64,000 nt of DNA from Streptomyces sp. DHE7-1 (GTDB taxonomy: Bacteria; Actinomycetota; Actinomycetes; Streptomycetales; Streptomycetaceae), in contig JACJDG010000003.1 in assembly GCA_016432725.1 (NCBI GenBank), forward strand, positions 6,540,001-6,604,000, in the 5' to 3' direction. Shown piece by piece: positions 9,138 to 17,146 of this stretch (position 1 is the first letter of the stretch; each line of letters starts with the position of its first letter). The notes under the pieces were generated by a model. That model was not told the DNA's origin. It made no database searches and was given only the letters and a program-made list of their open reading frames with translations. The translations under genes were made by a program, and so were the position numbers.

Positions 9138-10763
9138 TTGAGACATTGGCGAGCGCTGATGGTGCTGGGCACGGCCCAGTTCCTCATGGTGCTGGACACG
9201 TCCGTCATGAACGTCTCCATCAGCCGGCTGGTCGAGGACTTCGACACCGAGGTCACCGCCATCCAGGCCGTCATCACCCTCTACGCGCTGGTCATGGCGG
9301 CATTCATGATCATCGGGGCAGGTTCGGCGACATCTACGGCCGCCGCCGTCTCTTCCTCCTCGGTCTCGTCGTGTACGGCACCGGGTCGGCCGTGACGGCC
9401 CTGGCGCCCACGCTGTGGGTCCTCGCCCTGGGCTGGTCCGTCGTCGAGGGACTCGGTGCCGCCATGGTGCTGCCGGCCATGGCGGCCCTGGTCGCCGAGT
9501 CCTACCGCGGCAAGGACCGGGCGGTCGCCTACGGCGTGATCGGCGGGCTGGCCGGTGCCGGTATCGCGGTCGGACCGCTCCTGGGCGGCTGGGTGACCAC
9601 GTACCTGACCTGGCGGCTGGTCTTCGCGGGCGAGGTCGTGGTCGTCATCGCCGTCCTGCTCTGCCACCGGGTGATCACGGAGTCGCGCCGCACCGGACCC
9701 GCGCCCCGCATGGACGTGGTCGGCGCGGTGCTCTCGGCGGCGGGCCTGGCGCTGGGCGTGCTCGGGGTGCTCCAGAGCAGCACCTGGGGCTGGGTGCAGC
9801 CACGCAATCCGCCCTTCACCGTTCTCGGCTTCGCGCCGACCCTGTTCGTCATCGCCGCCGGGGTGGCCGTGCTGTCCCTCTTCGTGCGCTGGGACCGCGC
9901 ACGGGAGGCCAGGGGCGCCGACCCGCTGGTGCACCTGGCGCTGTTCCGGGTACCGCCGCTGCGATCCGGGCTGCTGACCCTGCTGAGCCAGAACCTGATC
10001 CTGCTCGGGCTGTTCTTCACGATCCCGCTGTACCTGCAGGTGGTGCAGGGATTCGACGCCTTCCAGACGGGGCTGCGGCTGCTGCCGGTGTCCGTCACGA
10101 TGCTCGTCACGTCGCTGACCGCCGCCCGGCTGGGTCGGACCCTCGGACCGCGCCGGGTCGTGCGGCTGGCCCTGCTGACGCTGACGGTCTCCATCGTGTG
10201 GCTGCTGGCCACCATCGATCCGGTCATCGACGACGCGCAGTTCGCCGCCGCGATGGCCGTGCTCGGCATCGGCATGGGCCTGCTCGCCTCGCAGCTCGGC
10301 AACGTCGTGCAGTCCAGCGTGGGCGAGGAGGAGCGCAGCGAGGTCGGCGGTCTGCAGTTCACCGCCCAGAACCTCGGCTCGGCGCTGGGCACCGCGCTCA
10401 TCGGGTCGATGCTGATCGGAGCGCTGGCACACGCGTTCACCACGGACGTGGAGAACGATCCGCTGCTGTCCGCGCAGACCAAGCAGCAGACCGGTGTGGC
10501 CCTCGAAGCCGGGCTCACCTTCGTGCCCACGGACCAGGTGCGCTCGGCGGCCCAGCACGCCGGGCTGCCCCGGCCGAGGTCGACGCCATCACCGACACCT
10601 ACGCCTCGGCGCAGCTCGACGGCCTGAAGGCGGCGATCCTCGCCACGGGTGCGATCACCCTGGCGAGCTTCCTCGTCACCCCCGTCTGCCGACCGCGCCG
10701 AAGCGCGGCACCGAGCGGCCGGAGCACGGCGCTCCGGCCGGCGCCACCGGCCCGGTGGAGTGA
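9138..10763 (+). CDS. MFS drug-efflux transporter (DHA2, 14 TM type); three apparent base deletions
   Basis: Proton-driven exporter of about 542 residues in the cytoplasmic membrane. It starts RHWRALMVLGTAQFLMVLDTSVMNVS, with the DHA2 motif D1 (LDTSVMNVS), motif A (GRFGDIYGRRR) after helix two, and motif C (GLAGAGIAVGPLLGG) in helix five. The frame must be corrected at the G run 9315-9318, the C run 10568-10571 and the C run 10679-10683; each needs one added base, giving the end at TGA 10761-10763. I prefer the TTG at 9138, with GAGGTGGAG just upstream, over the GTG at 9129. It lies directly after the LuxR regulator. Substrate unknown. Confidence 0.8.
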
Positions 10764-10781
10764 GCGCGAAAGGATCTGCCG

Positions 10782-11299
10782 ATGTCCTCGACCCGCCCGA
10801 CCGCGGCAGGGACGCAGCGTGCCGGCCGCCGCGCGCACGCCGACTACACGGGGGCCGTCTACGGATCGATGCTCGCCGCCTCGGTGGTCATCGGCGCCGG
10901 CGGGCTCGGCAAGTTCCCCCGGGTGCAGCTCGTGCTGCTGCTGGTGCTCACCGGTCTCGTCTTCTGGGTCGGGCACGTCCACGCCCAGCTCTTCGGCGCC
11001 CGGCTCGCGCAGCGGTCGCTGACCGGCCCGGCCATCGCGCGGGTGTGCCGGGAGGAGTGGCCGATCGTCGAGGCGGCCGTCCCGCCGGCCCTCGCCGTCG
11101 CGGTGAGCCCGCTGCTGGGGCTGGACGTGGCGGGGGCCGTGTGGCTCGCGGTGGCGGTCGCCGTGGCAGGCCAGGTGGGCTGGTCGGCGGTCGGCGCCCG
11201 GCAGGCGGGGCCTCCTGGCGGCTGGTGTCGGTCACCGCGGTGGTCAATCTGCTGCTCGGGCTGGTGATCATCGCTTTCAAGCTGGCGCTGACCCACTGA
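10782..11299 (+). CDS. Small integral membrane protein; one apparent base deletion
   Basis: About 172 residues with four to five hydrophobic segments. It begins with a polar N-terminus, then YTGAVYGSMLAASVVIGAG, and after correction ends in SVTAVVNLLLGLVIIAFKLALTH. It is a conserved hypothetical type found near MFS transporters in actinobacteria; no enzymatic motif is seen. ATG at 10782 follows AAAGGA, 18 bases after the MFS stop, so it is probably co-transcribed with the LuxR-MFS pair. One G is missing in the run 11207-11210; adding it joins QAG to ASWRLVSVTAVV. Confidence 0.65.
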
Positions 11300-11341
11300 C
11301 GTACCCGCCCCGTCCGGTGTCCCGGGCCGCCGCCGGCCGTA

Positions 11342-11358
11342 TCACCTGTGCCGGGTGA
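11342..11358. promoter_or_regulatory. 17-bp palindrome, site 1 (TCACCT-N5-GGGTGA type)
   Basis: TCACC and GGTGA arms are separated by seven bases. The site lies 71 bases before the ATG of the 65-residue protein. Two further sites with the same spacing occur at 13205-13221 and 14103-14119, each preceded by A and each in a promoter region. This suggests a shared regulator. The arm complementarity is 5 bp here and 6 bp at the other two. Confidence 0.5.
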
Positions 11359-11429
11359 GGCCCCGGGCCCCGGGGGCGGAGCACGATCGCAGGTGAGACC
11401 GCAGGCGGCCCGCGGCGGGAGTACGGCAC

Positions 11430-11627
11430 ATGCGCTACGAGATCCGCGTCGATGGACACATGTCGGAGACCCTGACCAAGGCCTTCCCCGAACTTGAACA
11501 TGTGATGATGTCCGGCCAGACGGTTCTGTTCGGCCGGATCATCGACCAGGCGCATCTCTACGGGCTGCTGGTCCGCTGCCAGTCCCTGGGACTGCGGGTG
11601 GTGGAGATGCGGCAACTCCCCGAGTGA
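11430..11627 (+). CDS. Conserved 65-residue protein of unknown function
   Basis: A small soluble protein, MRYEIRVDGHMSETLTKAFP at its start and ending LRVVEMRQLPE. The pattern of beta strands around two helices (RYEIRVDG, TVLFGRII, LRVVEMRQL) resembles a small ferredoxin-like fold, but I recognise no named family. Third codon positions are almost all G or C and a GCGGGAG ribosome site precedes the ATG, so it is a real gene. It has its own promoter region with palindrome site 1 and is convergent with the DUF2252 gene. Confidence 0.7.
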   Translation: MRYEIRVDGHMSETLTKAFPELEHVMMSGQTVLFGRIIDQAHLYGLLVRCQSLGLRVVEMRQLPE

Positions 11628-11745
11628 GGATCGCGGTTCCCGCCCCCTGGCCCGCCGCCCGGACCCGCCCCACCTGCGATCCGCAGCCTCGGCCGTCGGC
11701 TCACGGATTCGCCGCCTCGGCCGCCGGCTCACAGATCGGCCGCCT

Positions 11746-13137
11746 CTATCCGCCCGAGCGCGCGGCCTCGCCCAGCGCCGCGAAGTCCCGCTCGTTCTGG
11801 TCCGCGTACGCCTGCGCGAAGTGCTGCAGCGCGCGGTCGAAGCGGTCCCCGCCGCCGAGGTAGGCGGCGATGGCGACGGGGTCGCCGGAGCGGGCGTGGG
11901 CCCGGGCCAGCGAGGCCCCGCACACCTGGCCGAACAGGTTCAGCAGAGCCGGATCCATGGTCTCGGGCCGGACGATGCCCTTCCAGTCCAGCAGCTGGCG
12001 CACGTAGAAGTCCCGGCCCCGTCCGTCGAGGCCGATGACATGGGTCCAGCCCAGGAAGATGTCGCTGGTCGTCTGGATGAGCCGCTGACCGGCCACCACC
12101 CGGTGGCCCTGGTTGCCGTACCGCTCGCCGTCCGAGTACGGCGCGAGCACCGACTCCTGGGCCTCCTTGGCCTGCAGCAGCAGGGGATCGTCGTCGTCCC
12201 GGCCGAGCAGCAGCAGGATCCAGCAGCGGGTGCCGACGCTGCCCACGCCCACCACCTTGCGGGCGACGTCCACCAGCCGGTAGTGGCCCAGGAGATGCCG
12301 CCGCTCCGACGGCAGCGTGCGCGCGTACTCCTCCAGCAGCGACTGCAGGTACCGGTCCTCCTGCTCCGCCGGTCTGCCCGCCGCCAGGTCCCGCAGAGGG
12401 GTGATCAGCGGCGGGTCCGCCGTGATCAGCCGCCCCTGCGGCGTCAGCGTGGTCAGCTTGGCGAAGGCCTGCATGTGGGTGCGCGAGCGGGCGCGCGCGG
12501 TCGCCTGCGCGGTACGGCGCCTGCCCTCCTTGTCCATCGAGGAGGCCAGCAGTTCCCGCATCCGGTCGGCGTCGTCCTGCGCGTACCAGATGTCGAGCGT
12601 GCGCATGCCGGCGAACTCCCGCATCCGCTCCCGGTACGTCCGCACACAGCGGAGCACCGCGGCGTTCTGCTCCCCGGCCGAGAAGCCGTTGGCCCGCCCC
12701 GCTATGACGAAGCTGGTGGCCAGCCGCTTGACGTCCCACTCGAACGGGCCCGGGAAGGTCTCGTCGAAGTCGTTGATGTCGAAGACCAGATGGCGTTCCG
12801 GTGAGGCCAGCAGCCGGAAGTTCAGCAGGTGGGCGTCACCGCACAGTTGCACCTGGAGCCCGGTGCCGGGCAGCGGGCCGAGATCGGCCGCCATGACCGC
12901 GGCGGCGCCGCGGTAGAAGCGGAACGGCGACTCGAGCATCCGGCCGTAGCGGATCGGTACCAACTCCGGTACCCGTGTGGCCGACTGACGTGCCAGTACG
13001 TCGATCACGTCCGGCCGGTCCGGCGCGGGCTCGAAGACGCCGTGGCCCGAACGCGGCACACGGGAGCGGGCGTTCCTGCCCCGGGCCATGCGGTCGGCCG
13101 GCGACAGGGAGACGGTGACGGCACTCGGTGCGGTCAT
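11746..13137 (-). CDS. DUF2252-family protein (kinase-like fold)
   Basis: A soluble protein of 463 residues. Features of DUF2252 are the N-terminal RPDVIDVLARQSATRVPELVPIRYGRM, then FRFYRGAAAVMAADL, VQLCGDAHLLNFR and the acidic FDINDFDETFPGPFEWDVKRLATS. The GDAH-x-x-N and D-x-x-D pattern resembles the catalytic core of aminoglycoside phosphotransferase-type kinases; this is inference, as no substrate is known. ATG at 13137 follows a GAGGAAGG site. It is divergent from hdeD with a perfect 28-bp inverted repeat between them. Confidence 0.85.
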   Translation of the reverse strand: MTAPSAVTVSLSPADRMARGRNARSRVPRSGHGVFEPAPDRPDVIDVLARQSATRVPELVPIRYGRMLESPFRFYRGAAAVMAADLGPLPGTGLQVQLCGDAHLLNFRLLASPERHLVFDINDFDETFPGPFEWDVKRLATSFVIAGRANGFSAGEQNAAVLRCVRTYRERMREFAGMRTLDIWYAQDDADRMRELLASSMDKEGRRRTAQATARARSRTHMQAFAKLTTLTPQGRLITADPPLITPLRDLAAGRPAEQEDRYLQSLLEEYARTLPSERRHLLGHYRLVDVARKVVGVGSVGTRCWILLLLGRDDDDPLLLQAKEAQESVLAPYSDGERYGNQGHRVVAGQRLIQTTSDIFLGWTHVIGLDGRGRDFYVRQLLDWKGIVRPETMDPALLNLFGQVCGASLARAHARSGDPVAIAAYLGGGDRFDRALQHFAQAYADQNERDFAALGEAARSGG

Positions 13138-13182
13138 GGTGTGCGCCTTCCTCGTGCCTCACCCCCGTGCCACTCCACCCCA

Positions 13183-13243
13183 CCGTTCCGGCCGCCGGGA
13201 GGGATCACCCACCACGGGTGATCCCTCCCGGCGGCCGGAACGG
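13183..13243. repeat. Perfect 28-bp inverted repeat in the divergent DUF2252/hdeD promoter region
   Basis: Arms 13183-13210 and 13216-13243 are perfectly complementary over 28 bp with the 5-base spacer ACCAC. The centre contains palindrome site 2 (13205-13221, TCACCC-N5-GGGTGA). It lies 45 bases from the DUF2252 start and 79 bases from the hdeD start, both reading outward, so it is not at a gene end as a terminator would be. It is either an unusually long operator or a cruciform-forming element. Confidence 0.85.
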
Positions 13244-13322
13244 AATGCTTGCCGCTGAGGGGTTCGCGCGCCGCCCCGCCTGGCGGTCCGGAGACGCCCC
13301 GTCGGTCACGCGAGGAGGAGCC

Positions 13323-13982
13323 ATGACCGAGTCGCGTGGAACGACACCGGGCACCGGACCGTCGCATGCGTTCGGCGGGGCGGCCGCAGATCCGGGACAG
13401 GGACCGGGAGACGCCATGACGGTGCTCGCCCGGTCGTGGCTCTGGATCCTGGGGTCGGCGCTCGTGACGCTGGTCCCGGGTGTCCTGATCCTCGTCTGGC
13501 CGGACGAGACCCTGCACGTCCTCGCCGTTCTCATCGGCCTCTACCTGCTGCTCATCGGCGCGCTGCGGTTCGTCACGGCCTTCTCCCGGGAGGGCGCCGG
13601 GGAACGGCTGCCCGGCCTGCTCATCGCGCTGCTGTTCGTCCTGGCCGGGGTGCTCTGCCTGCGCAACCCGCTGCAGACCATCGCCGCGCTGTCACTGATC
13701 GTCGGGCTGGCCTGGCTGGTGTCCGGCATCCTCACGCTCTACACCGCGATCTCCGCCGAGGACCTCCCGCACCGCGGGGTGGTCCTCGGCGCCGCGCTGC
13801 TCGGCATCGTCGCCGGGATCGTGGTGCTCGTCCTGCCCACCGAGTCGGCGCGGGCGCTGACCCGGCTCCTCGGGCTGTGGCTCGTGCTGCTCGGCCTGGT
13901 CGAGCTCGGGGTCGCCCTCGCCTGGCGCTCCGCCACGCGCAAGGCGGCCACCGCACCGGCCGCCCCGCGGAGCACTTCGTGA
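13323..13982 (+). CDS. HdeD/DUF308-family membrane protein
   Basis: An integral membrane protein of 219 residues with six helices arranged as three hairpins, as in HdeD. After a polar tail of about 35 residues come SWLWILGSALVTLVPGVLILVWP and repeated G-x-x-x-L-x-G turns. In enterobacteria HdeD belongs to the acid-stress set; in actinobacteria the role is not known. The ATG at 13323 has a GAGGAGGAG site. It has its own promoter region with the long inverted repeat. Confidence 0.8.
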   Translation: MTESRGTTPGTGPSHAFGGAAADPGQGPGDAMTVLARSWLWILGSALVTLVPGVLILVWPDETLHVLAVLIGLYLLLIGALRFVTAFSREGAGERLPGLLIALLFVLAGVLCLRNPLQTIAALSLIVGLAWLVSGILTLYTAISAEDLPHRGVVLGAALLGIVAGIVVLVLPTESARALTRLLGLWLVLLGLVELGVALAWRSATRKAATAPAAPRSTS

Positions 13983-14102
13983 GACACCCCGCGGGCAGCA
14001 CGGCCGCGCCTCCCCGGCCCCGGCCCGCCGCCGCGGGACCGCCGGACGGTTCCGGCGCGCCGCCACGAGTACCGCCGGACGGCGGTGACGAACCGGCCAC
14101 GA

Positions 14103-14119
14103 TCACCCGCCTCGGGTGA
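14103..14119. promoter_or_regulatory. 17-bp palindrome, site 3 (TCACCC-N5-GGGTGA)
   Basis: Two perfect 6-bp arms separated by GCCTC, 89 bases before the ATG of the PLDc_N-SHOCT gene. It shares arms, spacing and the preceding A with site 2 at 13205-13221. The distance to the start is similar at all three sites (67-101 bases). Confidence 0.5.
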
Positions 14120-14208
14120 GGCCACCCCGCCCCGCCCCGCGCACGCTGGGATCGGCACACACCGGCCCGGCCGGCTCGACAGGCCGGAGCCCCGGACTGA
14201 GGAGAGAA

Positions 14209-14706
14209 ATGAGCGCGCAGACCTACCTCGCGTACGACTATCCACTGCTGAGCGCCTTCTGGACGATGCTGGTGTTCTTCCTGTGGATCATGTGGTTCGT
14301 CCTGCTGTTCCGGGTCATCGTCGACGTCTTCCGTGACGACGGCATGAGCGGCTGGGCCAAGGCCGGCTGGACGCTCTTCGTGATCGTGGTCCCCTTCCTG
14401 GGCGTCCTCGTCTACCTGATCGCCCGCGGCAAGGGCATGGGGGAGCGGGAGATGAACCAGGCACGGGCCCAGCAGGCCGCCTTCGACTCCTACGTCCGGG
14501 AAACCGCGCAGGGCGGCGCGGAGCGCAGGAGCAGCGCCGACGAACTCGCCAAGCTGTCCGAGATGCGCTCGCGCGGCGACATCAGCGACGACGAGTTCCG
14601 CCGGGCCAAGGAACTGGTCCTCAGCGGCGGCGGCACCGGCACGAACAAGGCCACCGGCACGGCACAGCAGCCCGCTCGCGGCGTGCCGACCTCGTCCGGA
14701 CGCTGA
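14209..14706 (+). CDS. PLDc_N and SHOCT domain membrane protein
   Basis: A protein of 165 residues. Residues 10-75 hold two membrane helices (FWTMLVFFLWIMWFVLLFRVIVDVF and AGWTLFVIVVPFLGVLVYLIARGKGM) in the pattern of the phospholipase D N-terminal (PLDc_N) segment, which is also widespread alone. Residues 105-140 are a SHOCT domain (ADELAKLSEMRSRGDISDDEFRRAKELVL). ATG at 14209 has GAGGAGAG upstream. The DUF7144 gene follows after 33 bases, so the two probably form an operon. Likely an envelope stress protein (inference). Confidence 0.82.
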   Translation: MSAQTYLAYDYPLLSAFWTMLVFFLWIMWFVLLFRVIVDVFRDDGMSGWAKAGWTLFVIVVPFLGVLVYLIARGKGMGEREMNQARAQQAAFDSYVRETAQGGAERRSSADELAKLSEMRSRGDISDDEFRRAKELVLSGGGTGTNKATGTAQQPARGVPTSSGR

Positions 14707-14739
14707 GCATCTCCCACCACGACGAATGGAGGTATTGGT

Positions 14740-15171
14740 ATGACCGCGTCACCGCGCACCAGCACGCACACCCGGACCGCCAAGCAGCAGTGGGCCGGCG
14801 GACTGACCGCCTTCGCGGGCATCATGCTCATGATCGCAGGGCTGCTCAGCCTGTTCCGCGGCATCATGGCGATCGCCCAGGACGACGTCTTCGTCACGAC
14901 CCCGAACTACGTCTTCAAGTTCGACCTCACCAGCTGGGGCTGGATCCACCTGGTACTCGGTGTGATCGCGGTGGCCGTCAGCTTCGGTCTGTTCGGACCG
15001 TCGATGTGGGCACGGGTCGCCGGTGTGGCCATCGCCGGGCTCGTCATCATCGCCAACTTCCTGTCCCTGCCGTACTACCCGGTCTGGTCGGTCGTGATGA
15101 TCGCGCTGTCCGGCTTCATCATCTGGGCCCTGTGCGTCGTCAAGCGTGACGACGCCTCCGCGATGACCTAG
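14740..15171 (+). CDS. DUF7144-family four-helix membrane protein
   Basis: A protein of 143 residues with four membrane helices (GGLTAFAGIMLMIAGLLSLFRGI, WIHLVLGVIAVAVSFGLF, VAGVAIAGLVIIANFLSLPYY, WSVVMIALSGFIIWALCVV). An amphipathic segment DVFVTTPNYVFKFDLTSWGW joins the first two. This is the actinobacterial DUF7144 pattern; function unknown. The ATG at 14740 is preceded by GGAGG. It follows the PLDc_N-SHOCT gene and precedes the GH15 enzyme by 61 bases. Confidence 0.78.
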   Translation: MTASPRTSTHTRTAKQQWAGGLTAFAGIMLMIAGLLSLFRGIMAIAQDDVFVTTPNYVFKFDLTSWGWIHLVLGVIAVAVSFGLFGPSMWARVAGVAIAGLVIIANFLSLPYYPVWSVVMIALSGFIIWALCVVKRDDASAMT

Positions 15172-15232
15172 GGGGCGTCTCCCCGATCTTCGCGGGCCAC
15201 GACCCCCGTCACCGTCGTGCCGAGGAGGACGC

Positions 15233-17146
15233 ATGGACAGGTATCCGCCCATCGCGGAGCACGGAATGGTGGGTGACCTCCAGACGGCGGCCCTGGTGTC
15301 GTCCGGCGGAACCGTCGACTGGTGGTGCACCCCCCGCTTCGACTCGCCCAGCGTCTTCGCCTCGCTGCTGGACAGCGAGCGCGGCGGTCACTGCCGGCTG
15401 GCGGCGGAGCATCCGGACGGCGACGGCATGTCCGTACGCCAGCTGTACCTGTCCGACACGGCGATCCTGGTCACCCGGTTCATGGGGCCCGGCGGCGTCG
15501 GCGAGGTCGCCGACTTCATGGTCCCCATCGACTCGGCCGAGCCGACCGGCCGGCACCGTCTGATCAGGATCGCCCGGGTCGTGCGGGGCACCTTGCCCTT
15601 CGTCCTCACCTGCCGGCCGCGCTTCGACTACGGGCGCGCCCGGCACTCCCTGGCCCTCACGGACGGCCACGCGGCCGTCCTGCGGGGCCCGGGCACGGAC
15701 CTGCACGTCCAGACCACCGGCGGCATCACACTGCGGGCCGACGGCGACGACGTCACCGCCCGCTTCACCCTCTCCGCCGGTCAGGCCGCCGCTGTCGTCC
15801 TGACCAGCGCGGACGGGGGAGCCCCGGCTCCCGGGACGCCCTCCCTGGCCGGCGTCGCCGAGGACCTGGAGCAGTGCCGCGACTTCTGGCTCACCTGGCT
15901 GCGCTCCTGCACCTACCGCGGCCGCTGGCAGGAGGTGGTCAACCGCTCGGCGATCACCCTCAAGCTGCTCACCTACCGGCCGACCGGGGCACCCGTCGCC
16001 GCGGCCACCATGGGACTGCCCGAGCAGGCGGGCGGCGAGCGCAACTGGGACTACCGCTACACCTGGATCCGGGACGCCTCCCTGTCCGTCGGGACCCTGA
16101 TCGACCTGGGCTTCCTGGACGAGGCGTACGCCTTCCGCCGCTGGCTGCGCGACCGCGTCGAGGCCGGCGGCACCACCTCGGGCGACCCCCTGCAGATCAT
16201 GTACCGGGTGGACGGCGACCCCCACCTCACCGAGGAGACCCTCGACCACCTGGAGGGCTACCTGGGCTCACGGCCGGTACGGGCCGGCAACGCGGCCGCC
16301 GACCAGCTCCAGCTCGACATCTACGGGGAGGCCTCCGACGCCTTCGTGGTCGGCAAGGACGTCGGAGCGATCCGCGGCTGGAAGGCGCTGAGGGGCGTGC
16401 TGGACTGGCTGGCGGGCAACTGGGACCGCCCCGACGAGGGCATCTGGGAGACCCGCGGGGGCCGGCAGAACTTCACCTACAGCCGGCTGATGGCCTGGGT
16501 GGCGTTCGACCGGGGCATCCGCGCGGCCACCGCGTTCTCCCGCCCGGGCGACGTCGAGCGCTGGACGGCCGCCCGGGACGCGGTCTTCGAGCAGATCACC
16601 GAGCGCGGCTGGCACGACAAGCGGAAGGCCTTCGTGCAGCACTACGACACCGACGTGCTGGACGCCTCGCTGCTGCTGATGCCCCGGGTCGGCTTCCTCT
16701 CCCCGCACGATCCGGACTGGATCAGCACCCTCGACGCCATGGACGAGGAACTGGTCAGCGACAGCCTGGTCTACCGGTACGACCCCGCCGCGTCCCCCGA
16801 CGGACTGCGCGGCTCCGAGGGCACGTTCAACCTCTGCAGCTTCCTCTACGTCGAGGCGCTCGCCCGCTCCGGCCGGCTCCTGCAGGCCCGGCACGCCTTC
16901 GACAAGATGCTCACCTACGCCAACCATGTCGGCCTGTTCGCCGAGGAGATCGGGCCCTCGGGCGAGCAACTCGGCAACTTCCCGCAGGCATTCACCCACC
17001 TCTCGCTCGTCACCGCCGCCATGGCGCTCGACGAGGAGCTGAACCGGGCGAACGCGATGCCGAGCGACGGCGGGACGCGGCACCCCGGCGTCCACGGCTT
17101 CAAGGTGCCGCCCGAGGCCGCGGACGGAGGCACCGCGGGTGACTGA
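15233..17146 (+). CDS. GH15-family glycoside hydrolase (trehalase/glucoamylase-like)
   Basis: A cytoplasmic enzyme of 637 residues without a signal peptide. It has the family start YPPIAEHGMVGDLQTAALVSSGGTVDWWC, an N-terminal beta-sandwich, and an (alpha/alpha)6 barrel with RNWDYRYTWIRDAS at 270-283 and the late segment EEIGPSGEQLGNFPQAFTHL, which carries the second catalytic Glu. Actinobacterial members of this subgroup include trehalases that hydrolyse trehalose to glucose, so compatible-solute turnover is the likely role; glucoamylase on internal glycogen fragments is the alternative. ATG at 15233 has GAGGAGG upstream. Its last 8 bases overlap the MFS gene, implying translational coupling. 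Confidence 0.85.
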   Translation: MDRYPPIAEHGMVGDLQTAALVSSGGTVDWWCTPRFDSPSVFASLLDSERGGHCRLAAEHPDGDGMSVRQLYLSDTAILVTRFMGPGGVGEVADFMVPIDSAEPTGRHRLIRIARVVRGTLPFVLTCRPRFDYGRARHSLALTDGHAAVLRGPGTDLHVQTTGGITLRADGDDVTARFTLSAGQAAAVVLTSADGGAPAPGTPSLAGVAEDLEQCRDFWLTWLRSCTYRGRWQEVVNRSAITLKLLTYRPTGAPVAAATMGLPEQAGGERNWDYRYTWIRDASLSVGTLIDLGFLDEAYAFRRWLRDRVEAGGTTSGDPLQIMYRVDGDPHLTEETLDHLEGYLGSRPVRAGNAAADQLQLDIYGEASDAFVVGKDVGAIRGWKALRGVLDWLAGNWDRPDEGIWETRGGRQNFTYSRLMAWVAFDRGIRAATAFSRPGDVERWTAARDAVFEQITERGWHDKRKAFVQHYDTDVLDASLLLMPRVGFLSPHDPDWISTLDAMDEELVSDSLVYRYDPAASPDGLRGSEGTFNLCSFLYVEALARSGRLLQARHAFDKMLTYANHVGLFAEEIGPSGEQLGNFPQAFTHLSLVTAAMALDEELNRANAMPSDGGTRHPGVHGFKVPPEAADGGTAGD

